64,000 nt of DNA, taken from the NCBI GenBank assembly GCA_963849955.1, contig CAWKJU010000007.1, forward strand, positions 62,001-126,000, given 5' to 3'. The stretch comes from CAWFGW01 sp963849955. GTDB taxonomy: Bacteria > Bacteroidota > Bacteroidia > Cytophagales > JAAEPT01. Under the pieces are notes generated by a model. That model was not told where the DNA came from and made no database searches. It was given only the letters and a program-made list of their open reading frames with translations. Position numbers and translations under genes: made by a program. Below, one piece after another: positions 27,653 to 36,765 of this stretch (within the stretch, counting starts at the first letter, position 1; each line of letters starts with the position of its first letter).

Positions 27653-27697
27653 AAAGCCCTTAATTATCTAATAATAGATTTTTAAGGGTTTTTTTAT
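27653..27697 (+). terminator. Rho-independent terminator after tRNA-Glu
   Basis: CCCTTAA at 27657-27663 pairs with TTAAGGG at 27682-27688 and is followed by a run of T residues (27689-27695). It begins about 10 bases after the tRNA end. Confidence 0.85.
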
Positions 27698-27913
27698 TTT
27701 AGAGATTGTTTTACCGTTTAGTTAGTGAGTATATTATTTTTTGAACCAAGTGGAAAATCTGGGAGAGTGTCAATATTTAACCATTATCTACCGATTAAGA
27801 AAAAAAGAAAGTAAGACAATTACTTTTACCCTAAACCTATTTTAATAATGCCGTGATCACTACTTTAAAAAATAAGCAGAAATAGGGGGCGAAACCGTTT
27901 GCTTTAAGCAAAA

Positions 27914-29047
27914 CTAGTTTATTTTGATAAGTTTATGTCTTACATTGTTTATTTCAAGATAATAGATGCCAGATTGAAGGGCAGTAATATCAAAGTTATG
28001 GCTAACGCCATTCATAATTTCTGAGCCATATTGATTTCTGAGCGTCCACCGTTGATTGTTGTGGTTTTTTATGAGGACTAAGTTTTTTGATGGATTTGGG
28101 TAAAGTGTTATTTCTTGTTCATCTGATTTTTGAATTGATGTTACGACAGGGTCAACAGTAGTGTAGCTGGTTTTGGTGCCTGCATTTGAGCATTTATTAC
28201 CGCAAGCCGTAGGGAACTCAAAAGTATATTCTCGTCCATTATTAATGAGCTGATCACTCGCATCAACTACACGAATCGTAAAGGATGGTAAGTTTGATTC
28301 TTTCATAATGTAGGCCTGTCCCATATCACTGTTCATTTCTAAATCTACCCAGCTATTATTGATTTTTTGTTGAACACTATGAATGCCATTTTTGAGGTTG
28401 GTGATAAAAAAAGACTTCCACCATTGAAATGAATCTTTCATAAAGTATATTTCTATATCACCTGTATATTCTGGAGCTTCAACATATTCCCACGCTATTT
28501 TCCGATTATTAAAACTAGTGGGTAACATGTCTTGTACTGGCTGACCGTTCTTTTCAAACGAGTTGACTGCGCTGGTATGTAAATCAAGATGATACGGGCT
28601 ATCTCTGCACCAACCGTTATTATCGCCACAGGCGTCTGTCACTATCATGTATTGCACTGCTCCAGAATAATTATCGTCTAACCACGAAGTGTTGGGTTCA
28701 TTACAGAAACCTTTGCCTAATTCCCCACTATTAGGGCCACCTACACAATCTTCCAAAATGGTTACTTTAACCCATCGGCCACAGTTTTTTCCATTTTTGA
28801 ATTCACCCATTAAAGCCATATCTGCTGGTTTAATTGGGCGCTCAAAGTCGCTCGGTCCTGTATTTGGTTTGTTAAATACATTCAGTGCAACAAAAGCATC
28901 TGAATCCACAAATTCAGTTGGAACGCCACACCCTCCATAGGGCTCTCCTAATTTTTCAAAATGTGTTGCATGTCCGTCATACACTTGAGCCGATGCATTG
29001 AAAATTAGTAAAGACAATAAAGTATATAAGAAGAAATGTGTATGCAT
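27914..29047 (-). CDS. secreted two-domain bacterial expansin with T9SS sorting domain
   Basis: The 377-residue protein has a signal peptide (1-20), an expansin D1 double-psi beta-barrel (about 22-190), a D2/CBM63-like domain (about 192-290) and a T9SS type A tail (about 305-377, TLYPNPSKN). D1 keeps YDGHATHFEKLGEPYGGCG and the two functional aspartates in VTDACGDN and HLDLHTSA. D2 has FQWWKSFFITNL, whose Trp pair corresponds to the cellulose-binding surface of Bacillus EXLX1 (YoaJ). Expansins loosen cellulose networks without hydrolysis. Several cysteines suggest disulfides. With the GH5 in this window it points to plant or algal wall contact. A T9SS tail on an expansin is notable. Confidence 0.88.
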   Translation of the reverse strand: MHTHFFLYTLLSLLIFNASAQVYDGHATHFEKLGEPYGGCGVPTEFVDSDAFVALNVFNKPNTGPSDFERPIKPADMALMGEFKNGKNCGRWVKVTILEDCVGGPNSGELGKGFCNEPNTSWLDDNYSGAVQYMIVTDACGDNNGWCRDSPYHLDLHTSAVNSFEKNGQPVQDMLPTSFNNRKIAWEYVEAPEYTGDIEIYFMKDSFQWWKSFFITNLKNGIHSVQQKINNSWVDLEMNSDMGQAYIMKESNLPSFTIRVVDASDQLINNGREYTFEFPTACGNKCSNAGTKTSYTTVDPVVTSIQKSDEQEITLYPNPSKNLVLIKNHNNQRWTLRNQYGSEIMNGVSHNFDITALQSGIYYLEINNVRHKLIKIN

Positions 29048-29194
29048 GTTTTAAAGGATGGTTTCTTGATTTTAAGCTATTTAGATGACAATTCAAAATT
29101 TGAATAAATTTATGAAACTTTTAAATCATCACTAATACAGGTGATTTTTTATCTTATTACTTGACAAATTCGAAGAATGAATTCACCTTGAGGT

Positions 29195-30286
29195 ATGGAA
29201 ACACTTAAAGAGCTATTTCTTGAAAATCCGATCGTAAAACTTTTAGCAATACTTGCTGGAGGTTTCTTAATTGGGGTGGTAATTTATCAGTTAGTTAAAA
29301 GAACGGTACATGAAGCATTTGATATTGAAAATAAACGGATTGATCAAAAATTAAAAGTGCCTTTTTATTGTGTTTGTTCTTTTATTGCGGGTAAATCCTT
29401 TTTTTATCTGCTCGATTTTGGTGATAAATGGCAATCCATTCTTTCAAACGCGCTTTTTATAATCTTTGTAATCTCATTGGCTTGGCTTGGTGCTCGTGTA
29501 TTAAGAATTGTTTCTTTAATTGTTGAACGGCAAATTAATACGGGTTCTGCCGATAATTTAAGAGCTCGAAAAATTATGACTCAATTTTCTTATATCAAGA
29601 AAATTGGTTTTTTCCTTTTATTCATGATCACCCTTTGTGTGATCTTGCTAAGTATAGACTCTGTACGTGAGTTGGGACTTAGTTTGTTGGCTTCAGCAGG
29701 ATTAACTGGTATCATTATAGGTCTTGCAGCACAAAAAACCATTTCTAACCTGTTAGCTGGTCTTCAGATTGCATTCACTCAGCCCATTCGTTTAGATGAT
29801 GTGGTGATTGTAGAAAACGAATGGGGGAGAATTGAGGAAATTACTTTAACCTATGTGGTTATGAAAATTTGGGATGAGCGGAGGCTGATTATTCCCTTAT
29901 CTTTTTTCATAGAAAGTCCCTTTCAAAACTGGACGCGTACCCGATCCGATTTATTGGGGTCAGTATATCTATGGGTTGATTATTCTGTTCCTATAGAAAA
30001 GTTACGTGAAGAACTTCGAAGGCTATTAAATACTACACCACTATGGGATAAAAAAGTGGAAGTACTTCAAGTGGTAGAAACATCTGAAAAAAGTATTCAA
30101 TTAAGAGCCTTAATGACAGCTAAGGATTCACCAACCGCGTGGGATTTACGTTGCTTTATTCGTGAAGGATTGATCACTTACATTCAAAACAACTATCCTG
30201 ATAGTTTACCAAAACTGAGAATAGTATCCGACTTTTCTGCAGATAAGCCAACAGTTCACGATGAGCAGATTAACTCGGGAGAGTGA
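29195..30286 (+). CDS. MscS-type mechanosensitive channel
   Basis: The 363-residue protein has about four membrane helices followed by the MscS pore and cytosolic domains. The pore helix reads LLASAGLTGIIIGLAAQK, rich in Gly and Ala as required for helix packing, followed by LAGLQIAFTQPIRLDDVVIV and the beta domain WGRIEEITLTYVVMKIWD. Such channels release solutes on hypo-osmotic shock. It is transcribed alone, divergent from the expansin gene across a 147-bp spacer. The N-terminal extra helices place it in the YbdG/YnaI-like size range rather than the minimal MscS. Confidence 0.93.
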   Translation: METLKELFLENPIVKLLAILAGGFLIGVVIYQLVKRTVHEAFDIENKRIDQKLKVPFYCVCSFIAGKSFFYLLDFGDKWQSILSNALFIIFVISLAWLGARVLRIVSLIVERQINTGSADNLRARKIMTQFSYIKKIGFFLLFMITLCVILLSIDSVRELGLSLLASAGLTGIIIGLAAQKTISNLLAGLQIAFTQPIRLDDVVIVENEWGRIEEITLTYVVMKIWDERRLIIPLSFFIESPFQNWTRTRSDLLGSVYLWVDYSVPIEKLREELRRLLNTTPLWDKKVEVLQVVETSEKSIQLRALMTAKDSPTAWDLRCFIREGLITYIQNNYPDSLPKLRIVSDFSADKPTVHDEQINSGE

Positions 30287-30444
30287 TGATGGTTGGTTAA
30301 ATTCTAATTTTAGTGAAGTAAAAACACAAGTTGCAAACTTATGCTAGAGGGACACAAATGAATAAGATTGAAAATTAAGACCTATGTATTTCTGTTTTTC
30401 ATTGCATAAATTAAGTTCGTGTTATTTTTTTTAAAAGTTATGAA

Positions 30445-31047
30445 TTAAAAACTATATCCAATTTGGAATGCTGGTACAATACTCCAATCCGGAGTATTAA
30501 ATGTCTCTCCATCAACTTTATTAGTTCCAGAAATGGTTTGTCCAGTTGAAACACCAACCCATGGAAATATATATAATGAATCAAACTTTTTAATCGGTCT
30601 CCACAGATATCCAACTCTAATGGTCTCTACTAAAGAGTTGTAACTAGATTTTTTATTATTCCTTTCAAGGTTAAATTTATAAACAGAAAAAGTTAAACCC
30701 ACACTTAGACCTTTGTTAGGATCAAAAATATGATAATCTATAAATCCATCAAGTCCTATGTTATTAGCTTCCCAACCCTTTCCTTTATTGCTTGCTACAG
30801 ATTCTATATAAAAAGTGGGTAATTGAGTTTTATAAATACCAATACCAATATTTAAATTTTTAGAAAAAGTACCACTTCTTCTTAATGCTAGAGAAAAACC
30901 ATTAAAGAAAAAAGCAGTGGGATCTGTTTCAATGTATATTTGGCTTACACTTTCAATTGATTGAGAGTTGCTAGGTGTTTGAGAATATAGATTGAATATT
31001 CCAAAAAGAAGGAATACGGTACAAATAATTCTTTTTTTCGGCATCAT
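30445..31047 (-). CDS. predicted outer-membrane beta-barrel protein
   Basis: From the Met at 31047 the product is about 200 residues, with a signal peptide (MMPKKRIICTVFLLFGIFNL, then YSQ). The frame extends 15 codons upstream, but that start would put the signal peptide inside the protein, so I prefer the later one. The mature part shows alternating hydrophobic and polar strands (GLSVGLTFSVYKFNLE, ETIRVGYLWRP) and ends in an aromatic residue (AFQIGYSF), as outer-membrane barrels do. Eight strands would fit the length. The ligand or function is unknown, and it stands alone between the mscS gene and the carbohydrate operon. Confidence 0.75.
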   Translation of the reverse strand: MMPKKRIICTVFLLFGIFNLYSQTPSNSQSIESVSQIYIETDPTAFFFNGFSLALRRSGTFSKNLNIGIGIYKTQLPTFYIESVASNKGKGWEANNIGLDGFIDYHIFDPNKGLSVGLTFSVYKFNLERNNKKSSYNSLVETIRVGYLWRPIKKFDSLYIFPWVGVSTGQTISGTNKVDGETFNTPDWSIVPAFQIGYSF

Positions 31048-31260
31048 AATTTTTTTATAAAACACTAGTGCTTGAGTACCTACATTATCCAATGGCTTAA
31101 TTTATATTCTGTTTATTCAGTAGCTAAATTAGTATAAAATCATTGTTCAAATGCTGTTGATTAATATTTAAATTTAGAATACTCACTTTAATTTAATAGA
31201 AAGATTTAAAATCTGCTTTTTAATTCATATAGAAATAGTGAAAAGTTTAATCTGAGAAAA

Positions 31261-31303
31261 AAAATTATAAAAAAAAGCCCATAAACCATCGCGTTTATGG
31301 GCT
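31261..31303 (-). terminator. Rho-independent terminator of the carbohydrate operon
   Basis: A perfect 10-bp stem (AGCCCATAAA at 31276-31285 with TTTATGGGCT at 31294-31303) has an 8-base loop. On the minus strand it runs directly into seven Ts. It lies 62 bp beyond the stop of the last operon gene. Confidence 0.88.
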
Positions 31304-31365
31304 CCTTTATATTTTTTGTAATCACAAGAATTATACAAAACGAGAACACTCTGGTTATTGAAATA

Positions 31366-32319
31366 TTACTCTACTAACCGATAACTTACAAAGGCAAACT
31401 CCTTACTATCAGGTGACCATGAAGGAACATTTAGAGTCCCTTGTCCGCCAAATAACTCAAAAAGCGTTTCTGGTTCACCACCTTCTATTGGCATCATCCG
31501 AATACATACCTCTTTATTTGCGGGATGATCGCCTGGGTCCACTTCGCTGAGGTAAGTAATAAATACTAACCATTTGCCATCAGGGGAAGGGTGAGCAAAC
31601 CAGTCGTTTTTGTCATCAAAAGTTACTTGTTCTTGTGCTGAACCATCGGCTTTCATACGCCAGATTTTCATTTTACCTGTTCGCACGGAGTTAAAATAAA
31701 TGTACTGACCGTCATAGGTGTAATCAGGTCCATCGTCTAGGCCATCACTTTCAGTCAGACGAATTTCTTTGCCTCCTACAGCTGGAATTGTGTAGATGTC
31801 GTAGTTGTCATTTCTTCGAGCACAATAGGCTAATGTTTGGCCATCAGGTGACCAGCCGTGCCAGTAACTTGGACCAATAGGCGTAATTTGGGTAGGAGTT
31901 CCACCAGCTATCGGTAAGGTATAAATAAGTGAAGTGTTTCCTGAATCTATTTGGTGACTGATTACCATTTGAGATCCATCGGGTGAGATGCCATGATCAT
32001 TGTTACAATTGGTTGCAAAGTCCGTGTTGAGTTTAGTGGGTTCACCCCCAATAGTGGGTATGGTGTAGATTTCACCTTGTTTATTATAAATTAAAAAGTT
32101 GCCATCATGCGACCAGTTGGGAGCTTCAAAGTGTCCTGTTTCGCTGTATACCACTCTTCGTTGTTTAGTTTCAATGTTGTAGATTTCTAAGGTGCTGATG
32201 CGCTTTATTTCTTCTGTCTCAGTGGAGTCTGTTTGAATTTTATTGGCTTGTTCGGATGTAGGAGCTTGAGAGCAAGCCATCGCCCCAATTAGTAGTAGCG
32301 TGTAAATAGATGATTTCAT
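31366..32319 (-). CDS. TolB-like beta-propeller lipoprotein
   Basis: The 317-residue protein begins with a lipoprotein signal (LLLIGAMACSQAP, lipidated Cys at residue 16). Most of it is a run of WD40-like PD40 repeats seen as APNWSHDGNFLIY, GISPDGSQMVIS, HGWSPDGQTLAYC and HPSPDGKWLVFI, the same repeat as in the TolB propeller. It lacks the N-terminal domain of TolB itself. Family members are common in Bacteroidota, sometimes as lone propellers, and may bind peptides or glycans. It is the last gene of the six-gene minus-strand operon, 8 bp behind the isomerase gene and 62 bp before the terminator. Confidence 0.87.
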   Translation of the reverse strand: MKSSIYTLLLIGAMACSQAPTSEQANKIQTDSTETEEIKRISTLEIYNIETKQRRVVYSETGHFEAPNWSHDGNFLIYNKQGEIYTIPTIGGEPTKLNTDFATNCNNDHGISPDGSQMVISHQIDSGNTSLIYTLPIAGGTPTQITPIGPSYWHGWSPDGQTLAYCARRNDNYDIYTIPAVGGKEIRLTESDGLDDGPDYTYDGQYIYFNSVRTGKMKIWRMKADGSAQEQVTFDDKNDWFAHPSPDGKWLVFITYLSEVDPGDHPANKEVCIRMMPIEGGEPETLFELFGGQGTLNVPSWSPDSKEFAFVSYRLVE

Positions 32320-32327
32320 GTGTGTGT

Positions 32328-33338
32328 TTATCCTGCAAAATCGTCAAAGGTTTTGTTTGTAACTTTGATAATGTGTTTTTGTATAAATTTGGCACCTTCT
32401 CTGGCCCCATCCTCTGGGTTTTTTAAACAACATTCCCATTCCAACACTGCCCAGCCTGGAAAGTCATATTGTGCTAATTTGCTAAATATTGCTTTGAAGT
32501 TAATTTGCCCATCACCTAAAGAACGAAACCGTCCAGGTCGGTCAATCCAGTCTTGATAACCACCGTATACTCCAGATTTTCCGTTAGGATTAAACTCAGC
32601 ATCTTTTACATGAAACATTTTGATCCGTTCATGGTAGATGTCTATAAAGTCTAAGTAGTTCATTTGTTGTAGTAAAAAATGGCTTGGGTCATAAAGAATA
32701 TTGGCTCGAGAGTGGTTACCAGTAGCTTTTAAAAAGCATTCAAAGGTTATCCCATCGTGTAAATCTTCTCCAGGGTGCAATTCATAACACACGTCTACAC
32801 CGCTCTTATCAAACTCATTCAGAATGGGAACCCATCGGTTGGCTAGTTCTTTAAAAGCATCTTCAACGGTGTTTTTTGCTCTTTGCGGCCAAGGGTATAC
32901 CGTATGCCAAATAAAGGCACCTGAAAAAGTAGCATGGGCTGCTAAACCAAGGTTTTTACTAGCTTTTGCCGCGTAAAGTAATTGTTTGGTTGCCCAGGCT
33001 GTTCTCGCTTTATAATCACCTCTTATTTCCTTAGGAGCAAACACATCGAATGCTTCATTATAAGCATCATGACTAGCCACTAACTGACCTTGTAAGTGAG
33101 TGGATAATTCGGTGATTTCTAATCCATGGGAATCAACTGTTCCTAATAATTCTTCTGCATACGTCTTGCTTTCTGCTGCTAATTTTAAATCCATACAACG
33201 CGCATCCCAAGTTGGGATTTGGACTCCTTTGAAACCTAAATCGGCAGCCCATTTACAGATGCTATCCAGGGAATTAAACGGAGCTTTGTCATCTAAAAAT
33301 TGTGTGAGAAATAGAGCAGGGCCTTTAATGGTTTTCAT
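32328..33338 (-). CDS. sugar phosphate isomerase/epimerase family (TIM barrel)
   Basis: Starting at the Met at 33338 (MKTIKGPALFLTQFLDD) the protein has 336 residues. An upstream Met would add 28 residues that overlap the preceding gene and look unlike the family, so I reject it. The sequence has the xylose-isomerase-like TIM barrel pattern with metal-site residues in CYELHPGEDLHDG, ILYDPSHFLLQQ, MFHVKDAEF and AVLEWECC. The enzyme probably isomerises or epimerises a keto-sugar in the cytoplasm. It follows the serine hydrolase gene by 10 bp and shares the operon with an Idh/MocA oxidoreductase, which often partners such isomerases in oxidoreductive sugar pathways. Confidence 0.9.
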   Translation of the reverse strand: MKTIKGPALFLTQFLDDKAPFNSLDSICKWAADLGFKGVQIPTWDARCMDLKLAAESKTYAEELLGTVDSHGLEITELSTHLQGQLVASHDAYNEAFDVFAPKEIRGDYKARTAWATKQLLYAAKASKNLGLAAHATFSGAFIWHTVYPWPQRAKNTVEDAFKELANRWVPILNEFDKSGVDVCYELHPGEDLHDGITFECFLKATGNHSRANILYDPSHFLLQQMNYLDFIDIYHERIKMFHVKDAEFNPNGKSGVYGGYQDWIDRPGRFRSLGDGQINFKAIFSKLAQYDFPGWAVLEWECCLKNPEDGAREGAKFIQKHIIKVTNKTFDDFAG

Positions 33339-33348
33339 AGTTGTAGTT

Positions 33349-34455
33349 TTAGTCTTCAATGCAATCAAAAACTTTAGAGCCGATCTCCCAAAATTGGTCG
33401 GTTTCAATATTTGAAAGAACAATCATGGTGTAGCCAGTTTCTGGAAATTTATAAATAACACCCATATAACCCATAAATTGACCACCCTTATTACCATTCA
33501 TTCCCAAATCAGATTTCAAGTCAGTATCCCAACCAAAGGCAACATTGTTTCCCCAACTGGTTTTAACGTATTCTTTAGAATTAAACACGGCTGGTTGATA
33601 CATCTCTTTACTGTTTGATAAAATTTTGGGGTTATCAATCGCATTTGACCATTTAAATAAGTCAATGATAGAACCATATAAACCACCATCACCATAACAT
33701 GCCGAAATGAATTTTGTGTAATAATTGGAAGAGAGTAGTTGCGCGTTTTCTAGAACCTTCGTTTGTTTGTGCATTTGGTATCCCGTGACAATTTTTGGAA
33801 AATATGTTTTTTCATTTTCCGTGGGTGCAGCAATAATTTTTGATTCAACGGGGTTGAAGAAGTGTTTATATAGAAATGTTTCGTATCTCTCTTTGCTTTG
33901 TTTTTCTATGATTAAGGCTAGAAGCAGGAAGTTAATGTCAGAATAAAACCATTTAGTGCCAGGTTCACTAAGTAAGGAAGGTTGTTTCGTTGCATAGATA
34001 GTCAATACGTCTTCATTCGAATTGATTTGTGTCGTGTCACCGTGAGTTCGAATTAGTTCAAGTAAATCACCTAAACCAGACGTATGTGTAAGCAATTGAT
34101 TGATGGTTGTCTTAGGGTATGGAAAAGACGAAAGGTACTTAGAGACTTTATCTTCTCGCTGTAGTTTATCTTGTTGTTCTAATAAAAATATCGCACTTGC
34201 AGTAATTGGTTTTGCGAGAGAAGCCAAATAAAAAGTGGAGTTTTCAGTGTGTAGTGTTTTGTAAGTGATGTCGCTATAACCAAATGACTTTGAATAATGA
34301 ATTTGACCATCTTTAGCGAGTAAGACATTCCCCATAAAAATACCTTTTTCATAATAATGATTAAAAATAGAATCGGCTTTTTGGGTATTAAATTGACCAA
34401 AGCAACTGGTTGAAATGAAAAATAGAAGACTTAAAATACCAATTAAAATCTTCAT
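33349..34455 (-). CDS. class C beta-lactamase-family serine hydrolase
   Basis: From the Met at 34455 the protein has 368 residues and a signal peptide (KILIGILSLLFFISTS, then CFGQ). That start overlaps the preceding stop as ATGA and is preferred over one five codons upstream. The active-site SxxK is in YLASLAKPITAS, a YxN-like tyrosine is in KWFYSDINFLLL and a GG motif near the C-terminus (GNKGGQFMGYMG) replaces KTG. The family includes D,D-peptidases, esterases and lactamases of the AmpC fold. In this operon an esterase that removes acyl groups from a glycan is plausible, while a role in drug resistance is unsupported. Confidence 0.87.
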   Translation of the reverse strand: MKILIGILSLLFFISTSCFGQFNTQKADSIFNHYYEKGIFMGNVLLAKDGQIHYSKSFGYSDITYKTLHTENSTFYLASLAKPITASAIFLLEQQDKLQREDKVSKYLSSFPYPKTTINQLLTHTSGLGDLLELIRTHGDTTQINSNEDVLTIYATKQPSLLSEPGTKWFYSDINFLLLALIIEKQSKERYETFLYKHFFNPVESKIIAAPTENEKTYFPKIVTGYQMHKQTKVLENAQLLSSNYYTKFISACYGDGGLYGSIIDLFKWSNAIDNPKILSNSKEMYQPAVFNSKEYVKTSWGNNVAFGWDTDLKSDLGMNGNKGGQFMGYMGVIYKFPETGYTMIVLSNIETDQFWEIGSKVFDCIED

Positions 34456-35600
34456 GAGAGTTTGATCCATTTTGAATTATGAACCCCTGATTTAACTACT
34501 GCTTCTATAAATTTCATTCCTCGTACACCATCTTGAACCGTGGGGAAATCAAATAATTCATCCATTTCACCCGCTCTAATGGCTTTTGCAAAGTTGCGGT
34601 ATAGGTTAGCCATTCCTTCTAAATATCCTTCAGGGTGACCTCCAGGTAATCTAATGTGCTCTTTTGCAGCCTCTGATAACCATGGATAACCAGTTCCGGA
34701 TGTTATAATTTGTTGAGGTCCATTGTTTTTGAAAATTAATTTGTTTGGTTCTGATTGAAGCCATTCAAGACTTCCTTTTTCGCCATATACGTTAATTTTC
34801 AATTCGTTTTCTTCCCCAGTCGCAACTTGGCTAGCGATGATAACGCCTTTTGCTCCATTATTAAATCGAACTAAAATATTAGCATCATCGTCCAATAAAC
34901 GTCCTTCAACAAAGGTCGTGACATCAGCAGCTACTTCAGTAATTTGTAAGCCTGTGATGTATTCCGTTAAGTTTTCAGCATGGGATCCAATATCACCCAC
35001 ACAACAAGAAATGCCTGCTCGCTTCGGGTCAGTACGCCAATCTGCTTGTTTTTGTCCAGTGTCTTCTAATTTATTTGCCAACCAACCTTGAGGGTATTCA
35101 GTAACGACTTTTCTGATTTTACCCAATTTACCTGCTGCAATTAGCGCTTTAGCTTCTTTTACCATCGGATAGCCTATGTAGTTGTGCATTAATCCAAACA
35201 TTAACTTTGAATCACTCACAAGTTTCTCAAGTTCAGCTGCTTCTTTTGAGTTGAAAGCTAACGGTTTTTCACAGAATACATTAAAGCCATTTTGTAAAGC
35301 TAGTTTTGCTGGTTCGAAGTGTAAATAATTGGGGGTTACAATAGAGACAAACTGCATTCGCTCATCAAGAGGTAATTGGGCTTCCTCATCAATCATTTCC
35401 TGAAAAGTAGGGTAGAGGCGACTTTTATCCATACCCAAGGATAAACCGGTTTCAAGTGTTTTATCAAAAGAACTGCTGAATGAACCACAGACCAATTCAA
35501 TTTGACCATCGAGGTTGGCAGCCATGCGATGTACATTGCCGATAAAGGCATCATTTGCACCGCCAACCATTCCCATTCTTACTTTCTTCAAGCTGATCAT
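34452..35600 (-). CDS. Gfo/Idh/MocA-family oxidoreductase
   Basis: The 382-residue protein has an N-terminal dinucleotide-binding domain (RMGMVGGANDAFIGNVHRMA), the SIVTPNYLHFEPAKLAL segment and the signature NVFCEKPLAFN. The C-terminal substrate domain includes ISCCVGDIGSHAENLTEYI with the likely catalytic region. It should oxidise or reduce a sugar or polyol hydroxyl with NAD(P). It overlaps both neighbours by 4 bp (ATGA at each end), so it is tightly coupled to the MFS transporter and the serine hydrolase. With the isomerase it suggests that the imported sugar is handled by an oxidoreductive route rather than directly by a kinase. The substrate is not predictable. Confidence 0.9.
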   Translation of the reverse strand: MISLKKVRMGMVGGANDAFIGNVHRMAANLDGQIELVCGSFSSSFDKTLETGLSLGMDKSRLYPTFQEMIDEEAQLPLDERMQFVSIVTPNYLHFEPAKLALQNGFNVFCEKPLAFNSKEAAELEKLVSDSKLMFGLMHNYIGYPMVKEAKALIAAGKLGKIRKVVTEYPQGWLANKLEDTGQKQADWRTDPKRAGISCCVGDIGSHAENLTEYITGLQITEVAADVTTFVEGRLLDDDANILVRFNNGAKGVIIASQVATGEENELKINVYGEKGSLEWLQSEPNKLIFKNNGPQQIITSGTGYPWLSEAAKEHIRLPGGHPEGYLEGMANLYRNFAKAIRAGEMDELFDFPTVQDGVRGMKFIEAVVKSGVHNSKWIKLS

Positions 35601-36757
35601 TTGTTATACTTGGCTTTAAATGAAAATAGAAACCCAAATATAATGACTAGAAATGCGGGTAAAATTGCCACATAACGTAAAGTCATCACACCACCATAGA
35701 CGTCATAAATATCACCGATAAATGGTAATACCAATGCAACAGAAAGCATTCCAGCACCACCCATAATGGACAAGCCTATAGCGCCAGTTTCAGGTAAATA
35801 TTCAGAAACGAATCCCAACATAGTAGGCCAAAAAAAGCAAATGCCTACCGCAAAAATTGTTGCTGCTCCAAAAAGACTGTAACCACTTAGACTACTTAAC
35901 AAAAATAAGCCTATAGTTGTGAAAAAGGCAGAAAACAACAGCATTCCCGGTGGCGATAGTAATTTTTCAAACGAACCTGCAAATGAACGCCCGATAGCCA
36001 TTAATCCATTAATGAAGACTAATAATAAAATAGCAGAGACTCCTGTGTTTGAGAGTAGTTCAGTAATCCATTGGTTTGTACCCAATTCGGTGGCTGCGGT
36101 TAACAACATACAAAAGACCATGATCAAAAATAGTGGTGAAAGACAAGCCTTCAGCATTGATTGATTACTCGACTGGTGTTTGTCGGTGGTTGATAATGTA
36201 GGGAATGGTTCTTTTAACAGAAGCCATCCGTAAATGATTGTAGGAATTAAAATGGTAGCTGTTTGCAATTGCCAGTTTAAATGTAGTTTACTCATTAAAT
36301 AAGCCACTAATCCACCGATCACAATTCCACCAGGAAACCATACATGAAACTGATTGAGTCGTTTAGTTTTATCGTTGGGAAATAAATTGGCTACTAACGG
36401 ATTACATGCTGCTTCTACAAATCCATTGCCTATACCTATAAGTAGGGTAGAACCAAATAAAGACCAAAAACCGGTAGAGAAAATAGTTAATAAAACACCA
36501 ATAATGTGGGCTGCGAAAGCAATTTTAAGTAAGTTTTTTAATCCAAAGTAAGCACATAAGGTGCCGCCAAGGATAATAGAAAGAGTGAAACCCCAAAAAG
36601 CAGTTCCGAACACAATACCCATTTCTTTATTTGAAATGGAGAATGCGGAACCGATGTCACTAATTAAATTAGCACGGATTGCAAAAGTCATGGCCGTTGC
36701 AATCAGTGCTAATTTGCTTCCAATAAATAGTTTTTGCTGATTATTAGGTGTGGTCAT
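35597..36757 (-). CDS. MFS-family (probably sugar) transporter
   Basis: The 386-residue protein has about 12 membrane helices. Conserved MFS loops include AFWGFTLSIILGGTLCAYFG and GIGNGFVEAACNPLVANLF, the latter typical of FucP/NarK-related sugar and anion symporters in Bacteroidota. It should import a small sugar or sugar derivative over the inner membrane with a cation gradient. It lies 8 bp downstream of the GH5 gene and overlaps the oxidoreductase gene by 4 bp, so a carbohydrate released by GH5 or related enzymes is the likely substrate. There is no outer-membrane SusC/SusD partner in the operon. Confidence 0.9.
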   Translation of the reverse strand: MTTPNNQQKLFIGSKLALIATAMTFAIRANLISDIGSAFSISNKEMGIVFGTAFWGFTLSIILGGTLCAYFGLKNLLKIAFAAHIIGVLLTIFSTGFWSLFGSTLLIGIGNGFVEAACNPLVANLFPNDKTKRLNQFHVWFPGGIVIGGLVAYLMSKLHLNWQLQTATILIPTIIYGWLLLKEPFPTLSTTDKHQSSNQSMLKACLSPLFLIMVFCMLLTAATELGTNQWITELLSNTGVSAILLLVFINGLMAIGRSFAGSFEKLLSPPGMLLFSAFFTTIGLFLLSSLSGYSLFGAATIFAVGICFFWPTMLGFVSEYLPETGAIGLSIMGGAGMLSVALVLPFIGDIYDVYGGVMTLRYVAILPAFLVIIFGFLFSFKAKYNK

Positions 36758-36765
36758 AGGGGTAT

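Noticed and set aside
33339..33422. N-terminal extension of the sugar isomerase (start at 33422)
   Set aside because: It would overlap the upstream hydrolase gene by about 74 bp and adds residues unlike the family N-terminus; the Met at 33338 fits better.
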